A DNA stretch of 64,000 nucleotides from the NCBI RefSeq assembly GCF_040954645.1, contig NC_092804.1, positions 40,143,753 to 40,207,752 on the forward strand. The letters run 5' to 3'. The notes beneath the pieces were generated by a model. The model was given only the letters and a program-made list of their open reading frames with translations, made no database searches and was not told where the DNA came from. Positions 23,101-32,775 of this stretch are shown piece by piece. This stretch comes from Diabrotica undecimpunctata (lineage: Eukaryota > Arthropoda > Insecta > Coleoptera > Chrysomelidae). Numbering within the stretch: the stretch's first letter is position 1; each line of letters starts with the position of its first letter. The translations under genes were made by a program, and so were the position numbers.

Positions 23101-25630
23101 TCAAGACAAAGACGATGGACTAGACTTCCCGCCATCGACAAGGCATCTAGCCAGGATATCAGCCAGATCAAAGAGGAGGCCTCCAAGAAAACCTAGAAGT
23201 AAGTAAAGATTACAAATCTTAATAAGAATCTGAGTGTTTTAAATGGTTTTAAATTCCAATAAAGCAAAATTAATTGTCTCAGTTTTATATAGACTCATAT
23301 TAAGCTGACAGGTATACTCCATTCGCTTAGCTCGGGCATATTTTGATAGATTCATTGTCGGAAACCTACAACACAACAATTCCTACTTCTCAGTATTAAT
23401 AGCTCAAGTATACTACTATTGCAGACTTCTTTCTTTAAAAAAAAGAAGAATTATTCTAAATAGTGGAAGTGTATACTAAACCCATAACATTTTGGGTAGT
23501 ATATATTTAAAAGATATATTTTAGTTGTTATAATTTAACATATAAATATGGTGCAAATAAATAAATATTGATTGTCGGTAATTTGTAAAGTTCTATTTTA
23601 CATACTATTTAGTTTGTTTACTATTAATATTGGCTATAAGTACGTGTGCTTGGTTGTATAGTAATTTCCAGCCACTTCGAGTCTGTCAAAAAGTAACTAA
23701 CTTCGCAAAAAAATAATTACTAAATTCACTAGACAGTTCGGACTGGAGATAGCGAACCGAGTATATATAGAAATAGTGACACAGAGGATGATTACTGATC
23801 ACTTCACTGTTCATTACCCTGTCAAATGTCATTTGATAGACGCCATCTTCCAATCTTTGCTGGAAGTGTCTTCACAGTGAAAAGCGCTAGACTTCACAGT
23901 TAAACAAACACGTACTAACTTTGTTGCAATATACTAGAGAATAATCCTCATCCAAATTGATTTATTCCCAATAAAAAATAACATAATTTAAGCAGAGGCA
24001 CCAACGGTAGTACGTAAATCACACTAAGTAGTGGATGAAATTTTACTAGAATATAAAGAATACCTTAATTAAAATTTAACATATTTAAGACAAAATAGGT
24101 AAAGCCAACAAGGTGATATACATGGCAATTATCCATAGGCACTCCAGTAAACGTTATAATCAACAATAAAGTAAACCAACATAATTAACAATAATTACAG
24201 AAAATTTACACAAAAGAGTAAAAATAATATGGATAAAATTTGTGACAATTTGAAGATAACAGAATTATCACCATCGTACACAATACAAAAACGATGACGA
24301 TGACAAATGACGACATTGCACCACCAATTGTAGAAGCCGAAATAGAAACTGATGTATCACAGTATCAGAGTTGGCAAGGTTGCTGGATAATACGACTTCT
24401 TCCCAGAATTTTTGCACGAGAATGCATAAAAAATTCCTTTTCTTGTCTGTATGTGGTTGGGATATTGAGTGCGAGCATCAAACTGTCATGTTCATTCCAC
24501 GTTCTCTACTGGACACTGACCCAACTTGCCTTTTACCTTTTTGTGCAAGAACCTTTTGGCATTTGTTCTGCACAGTGTTGACACCCGTTTCGTCAACGTT
24601 AAATATGCGAGTTGCATCAATATTATTCTCATCAATATTTTTTTTCAGAAGGTCGAAAAAGACGTAAACATTCCTTTTATTGAATCCTTTTAAGCGCATC
24701 ATGGACATCGCTTGAGGTTCTCTCAGTAAGATTATGTCCTTATATAAAACCACTTTTTTCCTGCCATTTGGGATTCTTTACTATAATTATGTGGTATTTG
24801 ATTTCTCTCGACGATTAGAAATGCAAGCCGTCGAACATCATTGATCGTGAAACCAAACATCGACTCCATACTGCCTGCAGCATTAATTTAATCCCATGTC
24901 TCCATTACGAAATGTTTGAATGGCCCGGCTCATGTCGTCCACATTCCAAGTCCTATATTTTCTTTTGAGCATCTAAAACACACAAGAACGGTGTGTATTA
25001 TTTATTTATTTATTTATTTATTTTTGAAAATAAGTAGATCTTAAATACCCACTGGTATCTAAAATTGTACCGGTATAATATAGGCAACTCGGCGTGGTAC
25101 AATATGGGAAACTTGCACTTTATATAAATAAACTACGATTCCTAACCTAAAAATAGTCCGGCAAAGGGAATCAACTCAATTTTATACACCTACATACACG
25201 CTTTTCTTGTATTTATGAATCAAAATGGTTTGCACATACCTCTACAGATACTTCAGCACTCAACTCTAGGTAGTAATTAGTTCCACTAAACGACATAAGA
25301 GCGCTCTGGCTTCCTCATAAAGAATAAATACAGCTCTGGTACAATATTGGTGTCGGTACAATTTCGGCTACTTTCACCTATAACGTAACTTCAATTTTGC
25401 TATTAAATATTTTTATGTACAATTTATTATTTATTTACATATTTTTTTGCAATAATCTCTAACGATTTTTTTCATTTACAGCTGGTAAAAACTTCAAGCA
25501 TGATTCAGGTTATATGGGATCAACTCTTCAATTAAATTCCACTTCAAATAACTCATTAGGAAGGAAAGTAGGCACGTGGTTTACATTTTCGAATAAGAAG
25601 ACGAGGCATCAGCATTCCGATGTTTCCTGA
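13848..25630 (+). CDS. Asef/collybistin-type Rho guanine-nucleotide exchange factor, 3' part (8 exons)
   Basis: Exons: 13848-14148, 14383-14641, 19403-19842, 19936-20291, 22401-22529, 22585-22669, 22959-23198, 25482-25630. All introns have GT/AG borders, phases agree, and the sum is 1959 nt (652 codons plus TGA). Domains in order: a basic, Ser/Pro/Arg-rich segment; an SH3 domain (AVFDHVAIESEELAFRAGD, WWWG, GWFPAQFV); a DH domain (VRELVHTERDFVKVL, then the hallmark helix LLTPIQRICKYPLQLAELLK); a PH domain (FLFDHQIVYCKK to KQRWLRMFAEER); and a basic C-terminal tail. The SH3-DH-PH order and DH sequence place it with ARHGEF4/SPATA13 (Asef) and ARHGEF9 (collybistin). Such proteins load GTP on Rac/Cdc42-type GTPases at membranes; the exact GTPase here is inferred. 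The visible 5' exon opens at an acceptor, so upstream exons are missing. Confidence 0.95.
14383..14641 (+). CDS. RhoGEF exon 2: acidic region and first half of SH3
   Basis: It joins exon 1 in phase 1 at the acceptor AAATTCCAG; a second usable acceptor 12 bases downstream (AG at 14393-14394) keeps the same phase. It encodes an acidic stretch (ASDDDRQGTSDDEMMSDSE) and the SH3 start AEAVFDHVAIESEELAFRAG. The donor is AATAG/GTAATT. Confidence 0.88.
14642..15342. other. Intron 2 of the RhoGEF gene, part without recognised elements
   Basis: No coding or repeat structure seen between the exon 2 donor and the first intronic LINE. Confidence 0.5.
15343..16610 (-). mobile_element. LINE fragment in intron 2, antisense to the gene
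   Basis: On the minus strand, reading from 16610 down: a degenerate fingers/palm part, a GLHQGSSLSPYLF block near 16220, LFADDIVLVEKN near 16130 (catalytic FADD), GLKASRSETEYM near 16020, then the C-terminal tail GLVYGAEVWP (about 15760) and MQWLGHVRRR (about 15570). It ends near 15343 in a GAA-rich stretch. Several frameshifts make it inactive. No RNase H is present. Confidence 0.75.
16650..17800 (-). mobile_element. Second degenerate LINE fragment in intron 2, antisense
   Basis: The minus strand carries a lysine-rich linker (about 17600-17780), RT blocks around KIYEIILEKRL (about 17270) and a palm/thumb remnant with KIYEIILEKRLKDAEEE leading into an FADD-like decayed segment near 16840. 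Stops are frequent. Its reading order is collinear with a LINE RT, but it is much older than the neighbouring copy. Confidence 0.5.
18050..18210 (+). mobile_element. LINE 3'-end fragment, sense to the gene
   Basis: It encodes LRNIRDWTHTRGN, then NREKFALLIANHNREDT, matching the C-terminal tail of the (GAA)n-tailed LINE family seen at 52.4 and 49.1 kb. It ends in a GGAGGAGG stretch. Confidence 0.5.
18957..19160 (+). repeat. Candidate tRNA-derived SINE in intron 2
   Basis: A perfect match to the pol III box A consensus (TAGCTAAGCGG, 18966-18976) is followed 50 bases later by a near-match to box B (GGTTCAGGCCC, 19027-19037). The sequence between and after does not fold as a normal tRNA, which fits a SINE head rather than a tRNA gene. 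Confidence 0.4.
19403..19842 (+). CDS. RhoGEF exon 3: second half of SH3 and start of DH
   Basis: The acceptor TTTATTTTTAG completes the split Arg codon. The exon supplies the SH3 core WWWG and GWFPAQFVRL, a linker with RRRTSISLL, and the first DH helices (VRELVHTERDFVKVLQD, TDMFTKEHIDAIFMNLED). It ends at GTAAGT in phase 1. Confidence 0.93.
19936..20291 (+). CDS. RhoGEF exon 4: DH catalytic core
   Basis: It begins after ATTATTTTAG with FKMYSDYCNSHP. It contains LIEIPLDGYLLTPIQRICKY, the conserved DH helix that contacts the GTPase, and INERKRRMESLEKL. The donor is GTGAGA after GGCTGGGAG, phase 0. Confidence 0.95.
20588..22030 (-). mobile_element. LINE in intron 4, antisense: endonuclease end, RT, C-terminal tail
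   Basis: On the minus strand the end of the endonuclease is visible near 21920 (VGSDHRLVLCKIR, with the catalytic Asp-His pair). A linker follows, then GVRQGDSLSPLLFNLVMDEI (about 21370), CYADDAILLSQSEDDLQRML (about 21270), KTKCMV (about 21175), the thumb FKYLGIILPS, and a tail with ETAEMKTLRKINGKTLWDR (about 20850) and ERRSVGRSRKQW. Frames shift between blocks and the RT fingers are disrupted. The 3' end near 20590-20605 is GAA-rich. Confidence 0.8.
22401..22529 (+). CDS. RhoGEF exon 5: start of PH domain
   Basis: Exactly 43 codons in phase 0 between TTCCTTAG and GTAAGC. It encodes the first PH strands (LIHQGEVVKVT, TLFLFDHQIVYCKK). Confidence 0.93.
22585..22669 (+). CDS. RhoGEF exon 6: PH domain
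   Basis: Acceptor TATATTTTAG, donor GTAAGT, 3' phase 1. It encodes DILKRSIYVYKGRF and a strand ending VIDVPDGK. The intron before it is only 55 bases. Confidence 0.92.
22959..23198 (+). CDS. RhoGEF exon 7: end of PH domain and basic tail
   Basis: After AATCTTGCAG it encodes VRHAIKLYSLVRDKWLLFC, the C-terminal PH helix DKQRWLRMFAEERRLVAQD, and a basic tail (RISARSKRRPPRKPR). The donor GTAAGT follows 23198, phase 1. Confidence 0.93.
23199..24290. other. RhoGEF intron 7, part without recognised elements
   Basis: AT-rich; nothing recognised. Confidence 0.4.
24300..24975 (-). mobile_element. pogo/Tigger-type transposase fragment (N-terminal half) in intron 7
   Basis: On the minus strand a psq-type helix-turn-helix remnant (RTWNVDDMSRAIQTFRNGDM, about 24900-24960) precedes an open 91-codon frame with IFNVDETGVNTVQNKCQKVL, the first catalytic Asp block of pogo/CENP-B-like DDE transposases (about 24590). 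A continuation near 24400-24450 is frameshifted. The rest of the DDE domain is absent. Confidence 0.75.
24998..25025 (+). repeat. TTTA microsatellite
   Basis: Seven or so tandem TTTA units in intron 7. Confidence 0.8.
25482..25630 (+). CDS. RhoGEF last exon: C-terminal tail and stop
   Basis: The acceptor TTCATTTACAG completes a Thr codon. It encodes GKNFKHDSGYMGSTLQLN, a Ser/Asn-rich part and FTFSNKKTRHQHSDVS, then TGA at 25628-25630. The fit in phase and the candidate poly(A) signals downstream support it as terminal. Confidence 0.85.
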
Positions 25631-26170
25631 GATCCGACTACTTTACTGTAATGTCAGGCAGTTCGTCTTCCCTTCCTAAACTCCAGTTGACTCGACACGA
25701 GACTGTATTACAGTAAAATGGTTACATTGTTTGTATATAAAATGTTGGCTTCGGTTTATTATAATATTATAAGCAATTTGTATCATGTAACTTAATTATA
25801 AATGTTAGTACCCAATTACATAACGAAATAACTCGTAATCAATCTTTCTACCCGTGGCTTGGGGCATGTTTCCTAATTGTGACGCTAACCTCAATATACA
25901 CTTATAGTGGCTTCAAGGGAACAGTAAGTAAAGATTTGAGCGTAAATGACATGTTACAGTAGATTTTAAAATTTTTTAACGAATAAAACACGATTTTTAT
26001 CCTTTCAAGCAAGATAAAATGTTTGGTTTGATAAAATTCGATGTCAATATATGTTCAAACATATATGTTACCTTTTCCTATTGTAACCTTAGGTGGTAAT
26101 TGTAGAAAATTAATATAAAAAGTTGCTATAATGTTAAAATTTACTGAAGTTTTTGTTAAATAGAATAAAT
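25631..26170 (+). other. RhoGEF 3' untranslated region with candidate poly(A) signals
   Basis: Non-coding sequence after the stop. AATAAA occurs at 25982-25987 and 26164-26169 (and again at 26501-26506). Which is used cannot be told from sequence alone. Confidence 0.5.
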
Positions 26171-27223
26171 GCAATAATTATAGTGATAAATTGGCTACTG
26201 CCGAATGTGCTGTGCAAACGATATAGAAACTGTTTGTGATTTGTCAGTTGTGAAAATATACAATATGAGTTTTTTAGTCGTTTCGTAACTACATAATTCA
26301 TTTATTATTTGTGACTTTTTGGTGAAAATGTACATGTGATATCGTTCAATTTTTCCACTGAAGAATATCGCCAGACTGAATACGAAAATCGGCAATTATA
26401 TTAAACGTGGGCAAATTTTATAATTCCAAAACAATCAATATAACTCTGTAAAGTGCCGATTAATGCAATTAAAAAGTCATATCCTTACGTTAGTTGTAAA
26501 AATAAATAATTTGTTTATACTAAGAAAAGAGTTAATTATTAATTACAAATTTAAAGAGTTATTTTGTATTTTAAACATACTACGGTAATATTAGCAAAGA
26601 GCAGTTTTTATTGTCTATATTATATCTCTTGAACATCTCTATGATCTGACCCCGAAAGGCATTTTTTCCTTGCTAATATATATGCTTTCCCAAGTCTGCA
26701 TTTCCATCAGCGTTAACTGGTGTCAAATCTTCTCTTACAATCATTAAAGATTTGACTTTCCAAAATTAACCTATTAAGGGCTGAATTATTTTTTTAAGAA
26801 TGGTTGTTATTTTACAGTAGCACATAGTTAGCTTACTTTAATAAATTGACAAATATTATTGTACTATAGATTTTATTTTTTTTTTAACTTATTATAGGTA
26901 TATGTTAAAAATCATGTTGTCAAATGGCGATGCCAGTGTGAAAAGGAGTCAGCCACATTGACAAAAACTTAAATAAATCATCCAATATTTATTAGATATT
27001 AGTGCGGAATATAACACGGCAACGTAAAGTGACACTTTACCTTTGAAACATTTAATACTTTGATCATTCTCATAATTGAGCTGCATCCTTTGCTAGGTCA
27101 TCGCTTGTTGTCGTCTTATACTGGAATAAGTAGGTTATGCCATCCCCTATTATCAGAGATGGTGAAACATCACGGCTTAGAACACTCATGTCTTGCCTAT
27201 AGCCAACTTTATCAGGATATTTG
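26171..27223. other. Downstream of the RhoGEF gene, non-coding
   Basis: No gene or repeat recognised. It may include further 3' UTR if the signal at 26501 is used. Confidence 0.35.
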
Positions 27224-27225
27224 TA

Positions 27226-27506
27226 CAGGGTTTCTCATTATATTTTGACATCCCACTTATTTTCGTTAATTTCGGGAATACAAAAAAAGTTTCAAATCAA
27301 AGTTCTATTATTTTATCTGTACCGATCAACAGTGTAGCAACAGACCAATTTTGTATACAGGGAGTGCCCAATAAAATGCATCTTCAATATTTCAAATGGG
27401 ACACCCTGTATTTTTTTATAGTTTTGAGTAGCCCTGCATTTCCTGTTTACAAATATATAACATAGTGTAGTATTAGTTTTGTTCTATAATGGTGTATGTT
27501 ACTACT
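27226..27506 (+). repeat. Left long terminal inverted repeat of the mariner-type element
   Basis: Pairs with 28780-29067. Shared words include GAGTAGCCCTGCATTTCCTG and TAGTTTTGTTCTATAATGG. Confidence 0.88.
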
Positions 27507-27600
27507 ATACTATACTAAGATAAGAAAAAAATATATTTAAAAAGTCAAAAAAATTAATGACTTACAATACTACATTCAAGATGCAATACTACATTTAAGA

Positions 27601-28698
27601 TTACAATAGATGCTCAAAGTGTACTCCATTGTTATCAATGCGTTCTAATGCGTCAGATATTGTGTTATTATAACCATTTAAATTTTCAATTTCCGCGCGA
27701 ACTTTTGCCGTGATAGTGCTAATATTTGTATTTGAATTAAAATACACTTTTTCTTTTAAAAACCCCCATAAAAAGCTATTACATGGTGTTAAGTCGGGAC
27801 TATTTGATGGCCATGTAATGGTACACTTATTAACGATCCACACATTAAATTGATTATTTAAATGCTCTTGAACGGCTACGACATTATGTGGCGGTGCTCC
27901 ATCTTGTTGCCATATCATACTATTTAATTGATTTTGTCTATAATTTTAATTTAATAACTCAGCCACTTTTGTAATGACTGTGTCCAAATATAATTCCCCA
28001 GTTAATTTATAATCATAAAACAACGGTCCAACTATTTTGTTTTAAAATATTCCGCGCCACACATTTATTGATTTTCTTCCTGACTTTTTTATTTGCTTAA
28101 TTTTTCTTTTTCCATTCATTTTTCTGTTCCCACGAATACCTATTTCTTCTATTAAAAATGCCTGAAGTTGAAAAATTTGATTCATCTGTCCATAAAATGT
28201 TATAAAAATAATTAGTATCATTGTTCAAATTTGTAAGCATATCTTGACAGAACTGTAAACGCTTTCTCTTATGAACACCGGTAAGTTCTTGTACCGGTAA
28301 TATTTTGTGCGCCTTATAGTTGTGCTTTTTTAAAACTCTATGTATCGTCGCACGGCTTTTCTCTAATGCATTAGTAGCATTGTTTAGACTAGTTTCGGAA
28401 TTTTATAAAATAAAAATGTTATTATGGATTTAATCTATTATTTAAGTATTTAATTTTTACCTTCAAAGTAAATCAATGTATTAAGATCTTCATCATCATT
28501 TCCTACGATAGCACGTTTCTTCCGTTCAAACATTTTTTCATTTATGACATGACGATAATTATATAAAAATGTATTTGCAGAAAGAGTCTGTCGATTTGGA
28601 CAAATCAGCCTATATTCTCGTCTTGCCGCTTGCTTGTTTTTATTATTTTTTACATAAATTAAGAATATATTTACTTTTTCATCTACAGTATAACCCAT
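27601..28698 (-). pseudogene. Mariner-type transposase with DUF4817-like N-terminus, inactive
   Basis: It starts at 28698 (MGYTVDEKVNIFLIY) with a helix-turn-helix like that of the DUF4817 family. Catalytic blocks: WTDESNF (Asp at 28184-28186), QQDGAPPH (Asp at 27901-27903) and SPDLTPCNSFLWG. In the last block the residue aligned with the third catalytic Asp is Asn (27778-27780), 40 residues after the second. Stops and frameshifts occur between about 27930 and 28450. It ends at 27601 after about 350 residues, normal for the family. The loss of the third acidic residue alone should abolish catalysis. Confidence 0.85.
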
Positions 28699-28779
28699 TT
28701 CGGTATGAGGACTGACCGTTTATAATAAATTAATAATTGTTTCATTTTGAAATGTCAGTTGCATAGCCACCTATGGTTA

Positions 28780-29067
28780 CCCTTTTGTAGTACCATATGC
28801 CATTATAGAACAAAACTAATGCTACACAATGTTATATATTGGTAATCAGGAAATGCAGGGCTACTCAAAACTATAAAAAAATACAGGGTGTCCCATTTGA
28901 AATATTAAAGATGCATTTTATTGGGCACTCCCTGTATACAAAATTTGGTCTGTTGCTACATTGTTGGTCGGTACAGATAAAATAATACAACTTTTATTTG
29001 AAACTTTTTTTTGTATTCCCGAAATTAAGGAAAATAAGTGGGGGTCAAAATATAATGAGAAACCCGG
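28780..29067 (-). repeat. Right long terminal inverted repeat of the mariner-type element
   Basis: Inverse of 27226-27506 with scattered mismatches. Confidence 0.88.
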
Positions 29068-29069
29068 TA

Positions 29070-29423
29070 CTTAGTTAAATATGTTTTCATGATTTTCCTT
29101 CATACAGAACAATAGTATAGATGTCTAATTACTACTGCCAATCATTAGGCCTGAGGATCAGAATATTTTTCTTGCTGATTAAATATCTTCTGATTTCATC
29201 TAGTCGTGGACTTACCCCATATTTTGTCGATGATATGCTGACCATATTATCAACCCATATAATAATTAGCATTCAGCTTTATTAAGATCTGTTCGTAAGC
29301 GCTTCCTCTTATTTTCATCGCATTTGAAACCAGGCGACAATTCTGTGGAAATTTTATATTTCACATAGTTTCAGTTGCCCTAACGTGATCTAAAAATCCC
29401 TAATAATTCAATAGGTGGAGAGG
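29070..29423. other. Non-coding spacer
   Basis: Between the mariner-type element and the foldback; nothing recognised. Confidence 0.35.
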
Positions 29424-30296
29424 GTACCCCCTTTATGATAAGCAAAATGCTCACACTTCCAGAATTAAATTTTTTTCAATTTTTTACTTTCTTAGTGATT
29501 AGGAGTCAGCGCAATATTAATCTCCCAAATCCCTCCCCCACCTCTTAACCCTAATCATTTTTTTGTTTTTATTTTTCTTTTTTTGGTGATTTGCAACCAA
29601 TTTAAAAATTTCAAATAATTCATACGTATAGTTAAGGGTTTTACAAAACTTTTTTTTATTTTTCAGACACGTAGGTTGAGTGTACATAACCCAAAAGTGC
29701 ATTTTTTTTTTTTCGAAAAAAAAGCATATAACTTTTTTTTGGAGATGGTTGGAGCTCCATTTTTTTTATATATTGTGTATTTTATCAAAAACTATTATTC
29801 CGATTTTTTTCCAAATTTTTCGTCAATTGCGCAACCTTCAAAACCCCAAAAAACTGTTTTTTTTTTTAGGGTTTTTTGGGTATTTTCTTCATTTTAATGA
29901 TTTCAGAATAGATCAAATCAAGTTTTTTTTATAGGTTAGGTTAGGATATTTAAATATTGGGCGAAACACCTTTATACTCACTAAGAACCATGTTTCGACG
30001 TTTTTAAGGGTTTTTGTGGGATCATATTTGTTGAAATCCATACAACTTCAATCAATTTTTTAAATTTTTTGCGTTTCATGTGATTAAAAACGTTTGACTC
30101 AATGCAATTTTTTTAAATATGCTAAAGGACTCAGTTTCGTTAAATTATATATAACCTATAGAAAACTTTGATTTGATCTATTCTGAAATCTATAAAATGT
30201 AAAGAATCCCCAAAAAAAATCGTAAAAACCAGTTTTTTAGGTTTTTGCTGGTAGTACAATTTACGAAAAATCTGGAAAAAATCAGAATATTAGTTT

Positions 30297-30300
<4 letters not shown>

Positions 30301-30379
<79 letters not shown>
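30301..30379 (+). repeat. (TA)n microsatellite forming the LINE tail
   Basis: About 39 TA units in a row, directly abutting the 3' end of the LINE. Confidence 0.95.
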
Positions 30380-30382
<3 letters not shown>

Positions 30383-32367
30383 AGCTCTCCAGGCCTAGAA
30401 GGCCCATGGCTTGGGTTACTATTCTTTTCCATTCTTTTCTGTTTGTTGCTTTATTTTTCCAGTTTGGTATTTTAAGTTTTTCTATGTCTTTTTCAACATC
30501 CTTCTTCCACCTGGTTTTCGGTCTGCCTTTCTTCCTTTTCCCTCCTATTCCTCCCATTAATATTCTTTTTGGCAGTCTCGTGTTTTCCATCCTTTGGATG
30601 TGTCCCAACCATCTCAGTCTTTGTGACTTTATGATCCCTACGATATTCGGCTCTCCATACATCTCCTCTAATTCCATATTTGGTCTTTTTATCCATATAC
30701 CATTCCATAATTTACCTCCAAATATTTTCCTGAGGACTTTTCTTTCCCAGACTTGCAGCAAGACTTGCTCGGATTTGTTCATTGTCCATGTTTCACTGGC
30801 ATATAATACAATAGGTCTTATTACTGTCTTATATATTCTTATCTTAGCCCTTCTAGATATGTTTTTGCTTCTTAATAAATTGTTTAGTGCAAAAATACAA
30901 CGGTTACCGGCCATAATTCTCGCTTGGATTTCTTCCTTCATATTTGGTCTTCTCGTGAATGTCGCTCCTAAATACTGGAATATTTCTACTTCTTCGAATT
31001 TATATGTTTTTTCATCTGTTATTACTGTCAGATATTGTTCTTGCAGGTAATCTCTTTCTGTCCATTCCATATATTTGGTCTTTTCTTCATTTATGTACAT
31101 CCCTTTCTTTCTCGCTTTCCTTTCTAATCTTTTTATTATTTCTTTTAATTCTTGCTTACTTCTGGCTATCAGTACAATGTCGTCAGCGAATGCTAAGCAT
31201 TGGTGTTTTCTTTGATATATAAGTCCTGACCTGTTGATTCCAGCTTCTCTGATGATAACTTCGAGGACGATACTGAACAACAGCGATGACAGTGGGTCTC
31301 CTTGTCGCACCCCCTCACTGACCTCAAACTTATCTGTTTCTTCGCCATTTATTTTAACCCTATTCTCTGTTTTTCGGAGTGTCACTTTTACCATTCTTAT
31401 CAGTTTTTCACTAATTCCCATTTCACGTAGTGCTTTGTATATTTCTTTGCGTTTTATTCTATCGAACGCTTGTTTAAAGTCGATGAATAGGGCCATTGTA
31501 GGTTTCCCATATTCGTAGCTTTCTGCTTGTATTTCGCGCAGTAGGAAAATTTGATCCACTGTGCTGCGCCCTCTTCTGAATCCACATTGATATTCCCCTA
31601 TGTCATTATCTATATTTTGAGATAGCTTATCTTTTATATATACTGCAAGTATTTTATATGCAACATTTAGTAGGGCTATTCCCCTGTAATTGTGGCATAA
31701 ACTTTTGTCGCCTTTTTTGTGAAAAGGGCACAGTGTCGCTTCGGTCCATTCCTTCTGTAATTTTTCTTGTTCCCATATGTCTTTTAGCAACTTTTCCAAA
31801 TGCTTAATTAGTACTGGTCCTCCATATTTAAACATTTCAGCTGTTACTTCATCTCTTCCTGGGCTCTTATTATTCTTTAGTTTCTCTATTATTTCTTTCA
31901 TTTCTTTTTCATTAGGCAGTCTTTCCTCTATTCGTTCTTGATCGACATTTTCCTTCACTTCTTCTTCCTCTTCATATTCTGTTGTGGGAATTTCATTTAA
32001 AAGTTCTTCAAAGTATTCTTTCCATCTGCTCAATATTTCTTCGTCACTTACTAAATTTCTTCTACTTTTGTTTTTGTAGTGCACAGGTTTTCCTTGGTAC
32101 CCCTTTTTCTCATTTTTCACCCCTTGATATAAGTTTCTAATTTCTCTATTTTTATAGCTTTGTTCTATACATTTTAATTTGTCTTCATTGTATTTTCTTT
32201 TCTTAGATCTTATTATTCTTTTGGCCCTTTTCCTTTGTTCATTGTATTTTCTCTCTATCTCTGTTGTTTTTTCTTGCATCATTTTCATTCTTAATTTATT
32301 TCGTTCATCTAGTTCCATTTTACATTCATCGTCGAACCATTCTTTGTATTCGTGTTTTATATTTCGC
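30303..32367 (-). mobile_element. 5'-truncated LINE with open RT frame, (TA)n tail and 14-bp target duplication
   Basis: The insertion is bounded by ATTAGTTTGTGATA at 30289-30302 and 32368-32381, a clear target-site duplication. The element reads on the minus strand, lacks the endonuclease, and ends just after its stop codon in an 80-base TA repeat. The very short 3' UTR and simple-repeat tail are typical of RTE-like LINEs. The uninterrupted frame suggests a young copy. Confidence 0.88.
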
Positions 32368-32411
32368 ATTAGTTTGTGATAAAATACACAAAATACAAAA
32401 AAATTGGACAT
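30381..32411 (-). CDS. Reverse transcriptase of the LINE, 676-codon open frame lacking the endonuclease
   Basis: LINE-derived coding starts near residue 16; the first residues, including the Met at 32411, come from the flanking foldback, so there is no native start. Order: Lys/Arg-rich linker (about 20-150); RT fingers with NKSPGRDEVTAEMFKYGG; LCHNYRGIALLNVAYKILA; ECGFRRGRST-like YQCGFRRGRSTVDQIF; FIDFKQAFDRI (first catalytic Asp); GVRQGDPLSSLLF; CLAFADDIVLIA (catalytic Asp pair); KTKYMEW; QYLGATF thumb; a tail with RPIVLYASETWTMN, LRWLGHIQRM and KKGRPKTRWKKDVE. No RNase H. The RT copies the element RNA into DNA at a nicked target. The missing 5' part makes this copy non-autonomous. Confidence 0.88.
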
Positions 32412-32775
32412 GCAGCCATCTCAAAAAAAAGTTTTATGCTTTTTTTTTCGAAAAAAAAAATGCATTTTAGATTATCTACACTCAACCTGAGGAATCTATA
32501 AAAAATCGAAACCTTTTGTAAAAGCGTCAAATATACCTGTGAATTTTTATAATTTTTTAAATTGGTTGCAAACTACCGAAAAAAAAACAAAAACGAACAA
32601 ATAACGCTTTAGGGGGTGGGGAAGAGGGGCTAACGAGTTAAAATTGCGCTGGGGGAGGGGTTTGGCAGGTTAATATTGCACCTAAAACTTATCTTTTAAT
32701 CATATAGAGCGAAAAAAAGTGAAAAACATTGAATTCTGGGAGTGAGCGCATTTTGTCTATCTTAACGGGAAGTAC

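Larger units (their letters stand above)
27226..29067 (-). mobile_element. Mariner-type DNA transposon with terminal repeats of about 280 bp
   Basis: The element is flanked by TA on both sides (27224-27225, 29068-29069). Its ends begin C(A/C)GGGTTTCTCATTATATT and are inverted copies of each other over about 280 bp (27226-27506 against 28780-29067). TACAGGG-type motifs recur within each arm (27356-27362; inverted at 27404-27410) and may be binding sites. A transposase pseudogene lies on the minus strand between the arms. TA flanks and a D/D/D-type transposase place it in the Tc1/mariner superfamily. Confidence 0.88.
29424..32775. mobile_element. Long foldback (inverted-repeat) element split by a LINE
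   Basis: 29424-30302 plus 32382-32775 form one continuous imperfect palindrome of about 1.27 kb once the LINE between them is taken out. Outer arms: 29424-29790 against 32382-32775. Examples: CAAAATGC(G)CTCAC near both ends, the CCTCCCCCA blocks, and the poly(T)-TCGAAAAAAAA blocks at 29700 and 32440. Inner arms: 29880-29945 against 30165-30200 (GATTTCAGAATAGATCAAAT). No coding capacity was seen and the target-site duplication is unclear. It is a non-autonomous DNA element of unknown family. Confidence 0.72.

Noticed and set aside
29931..29945. GGTTAGGTTAGG resembling the insect telomeric TTAGG repeat
   Set aside because: Only two units, inside a foldback arm with an imperfect mirror copy; no longer array.
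30190..30432. Open frame with alternating Tyr-Ile
   Set aside because: Translation of the TA microsatellite.
30406..31050. Plus-strand 214-codon hydrophobic open frame, looks like a membrane protein
   Set aside because: It is the exact antisense of the LINE reverse transcriptase; Lys-rich coding read backwards gives Phe/Leu-rich frames.
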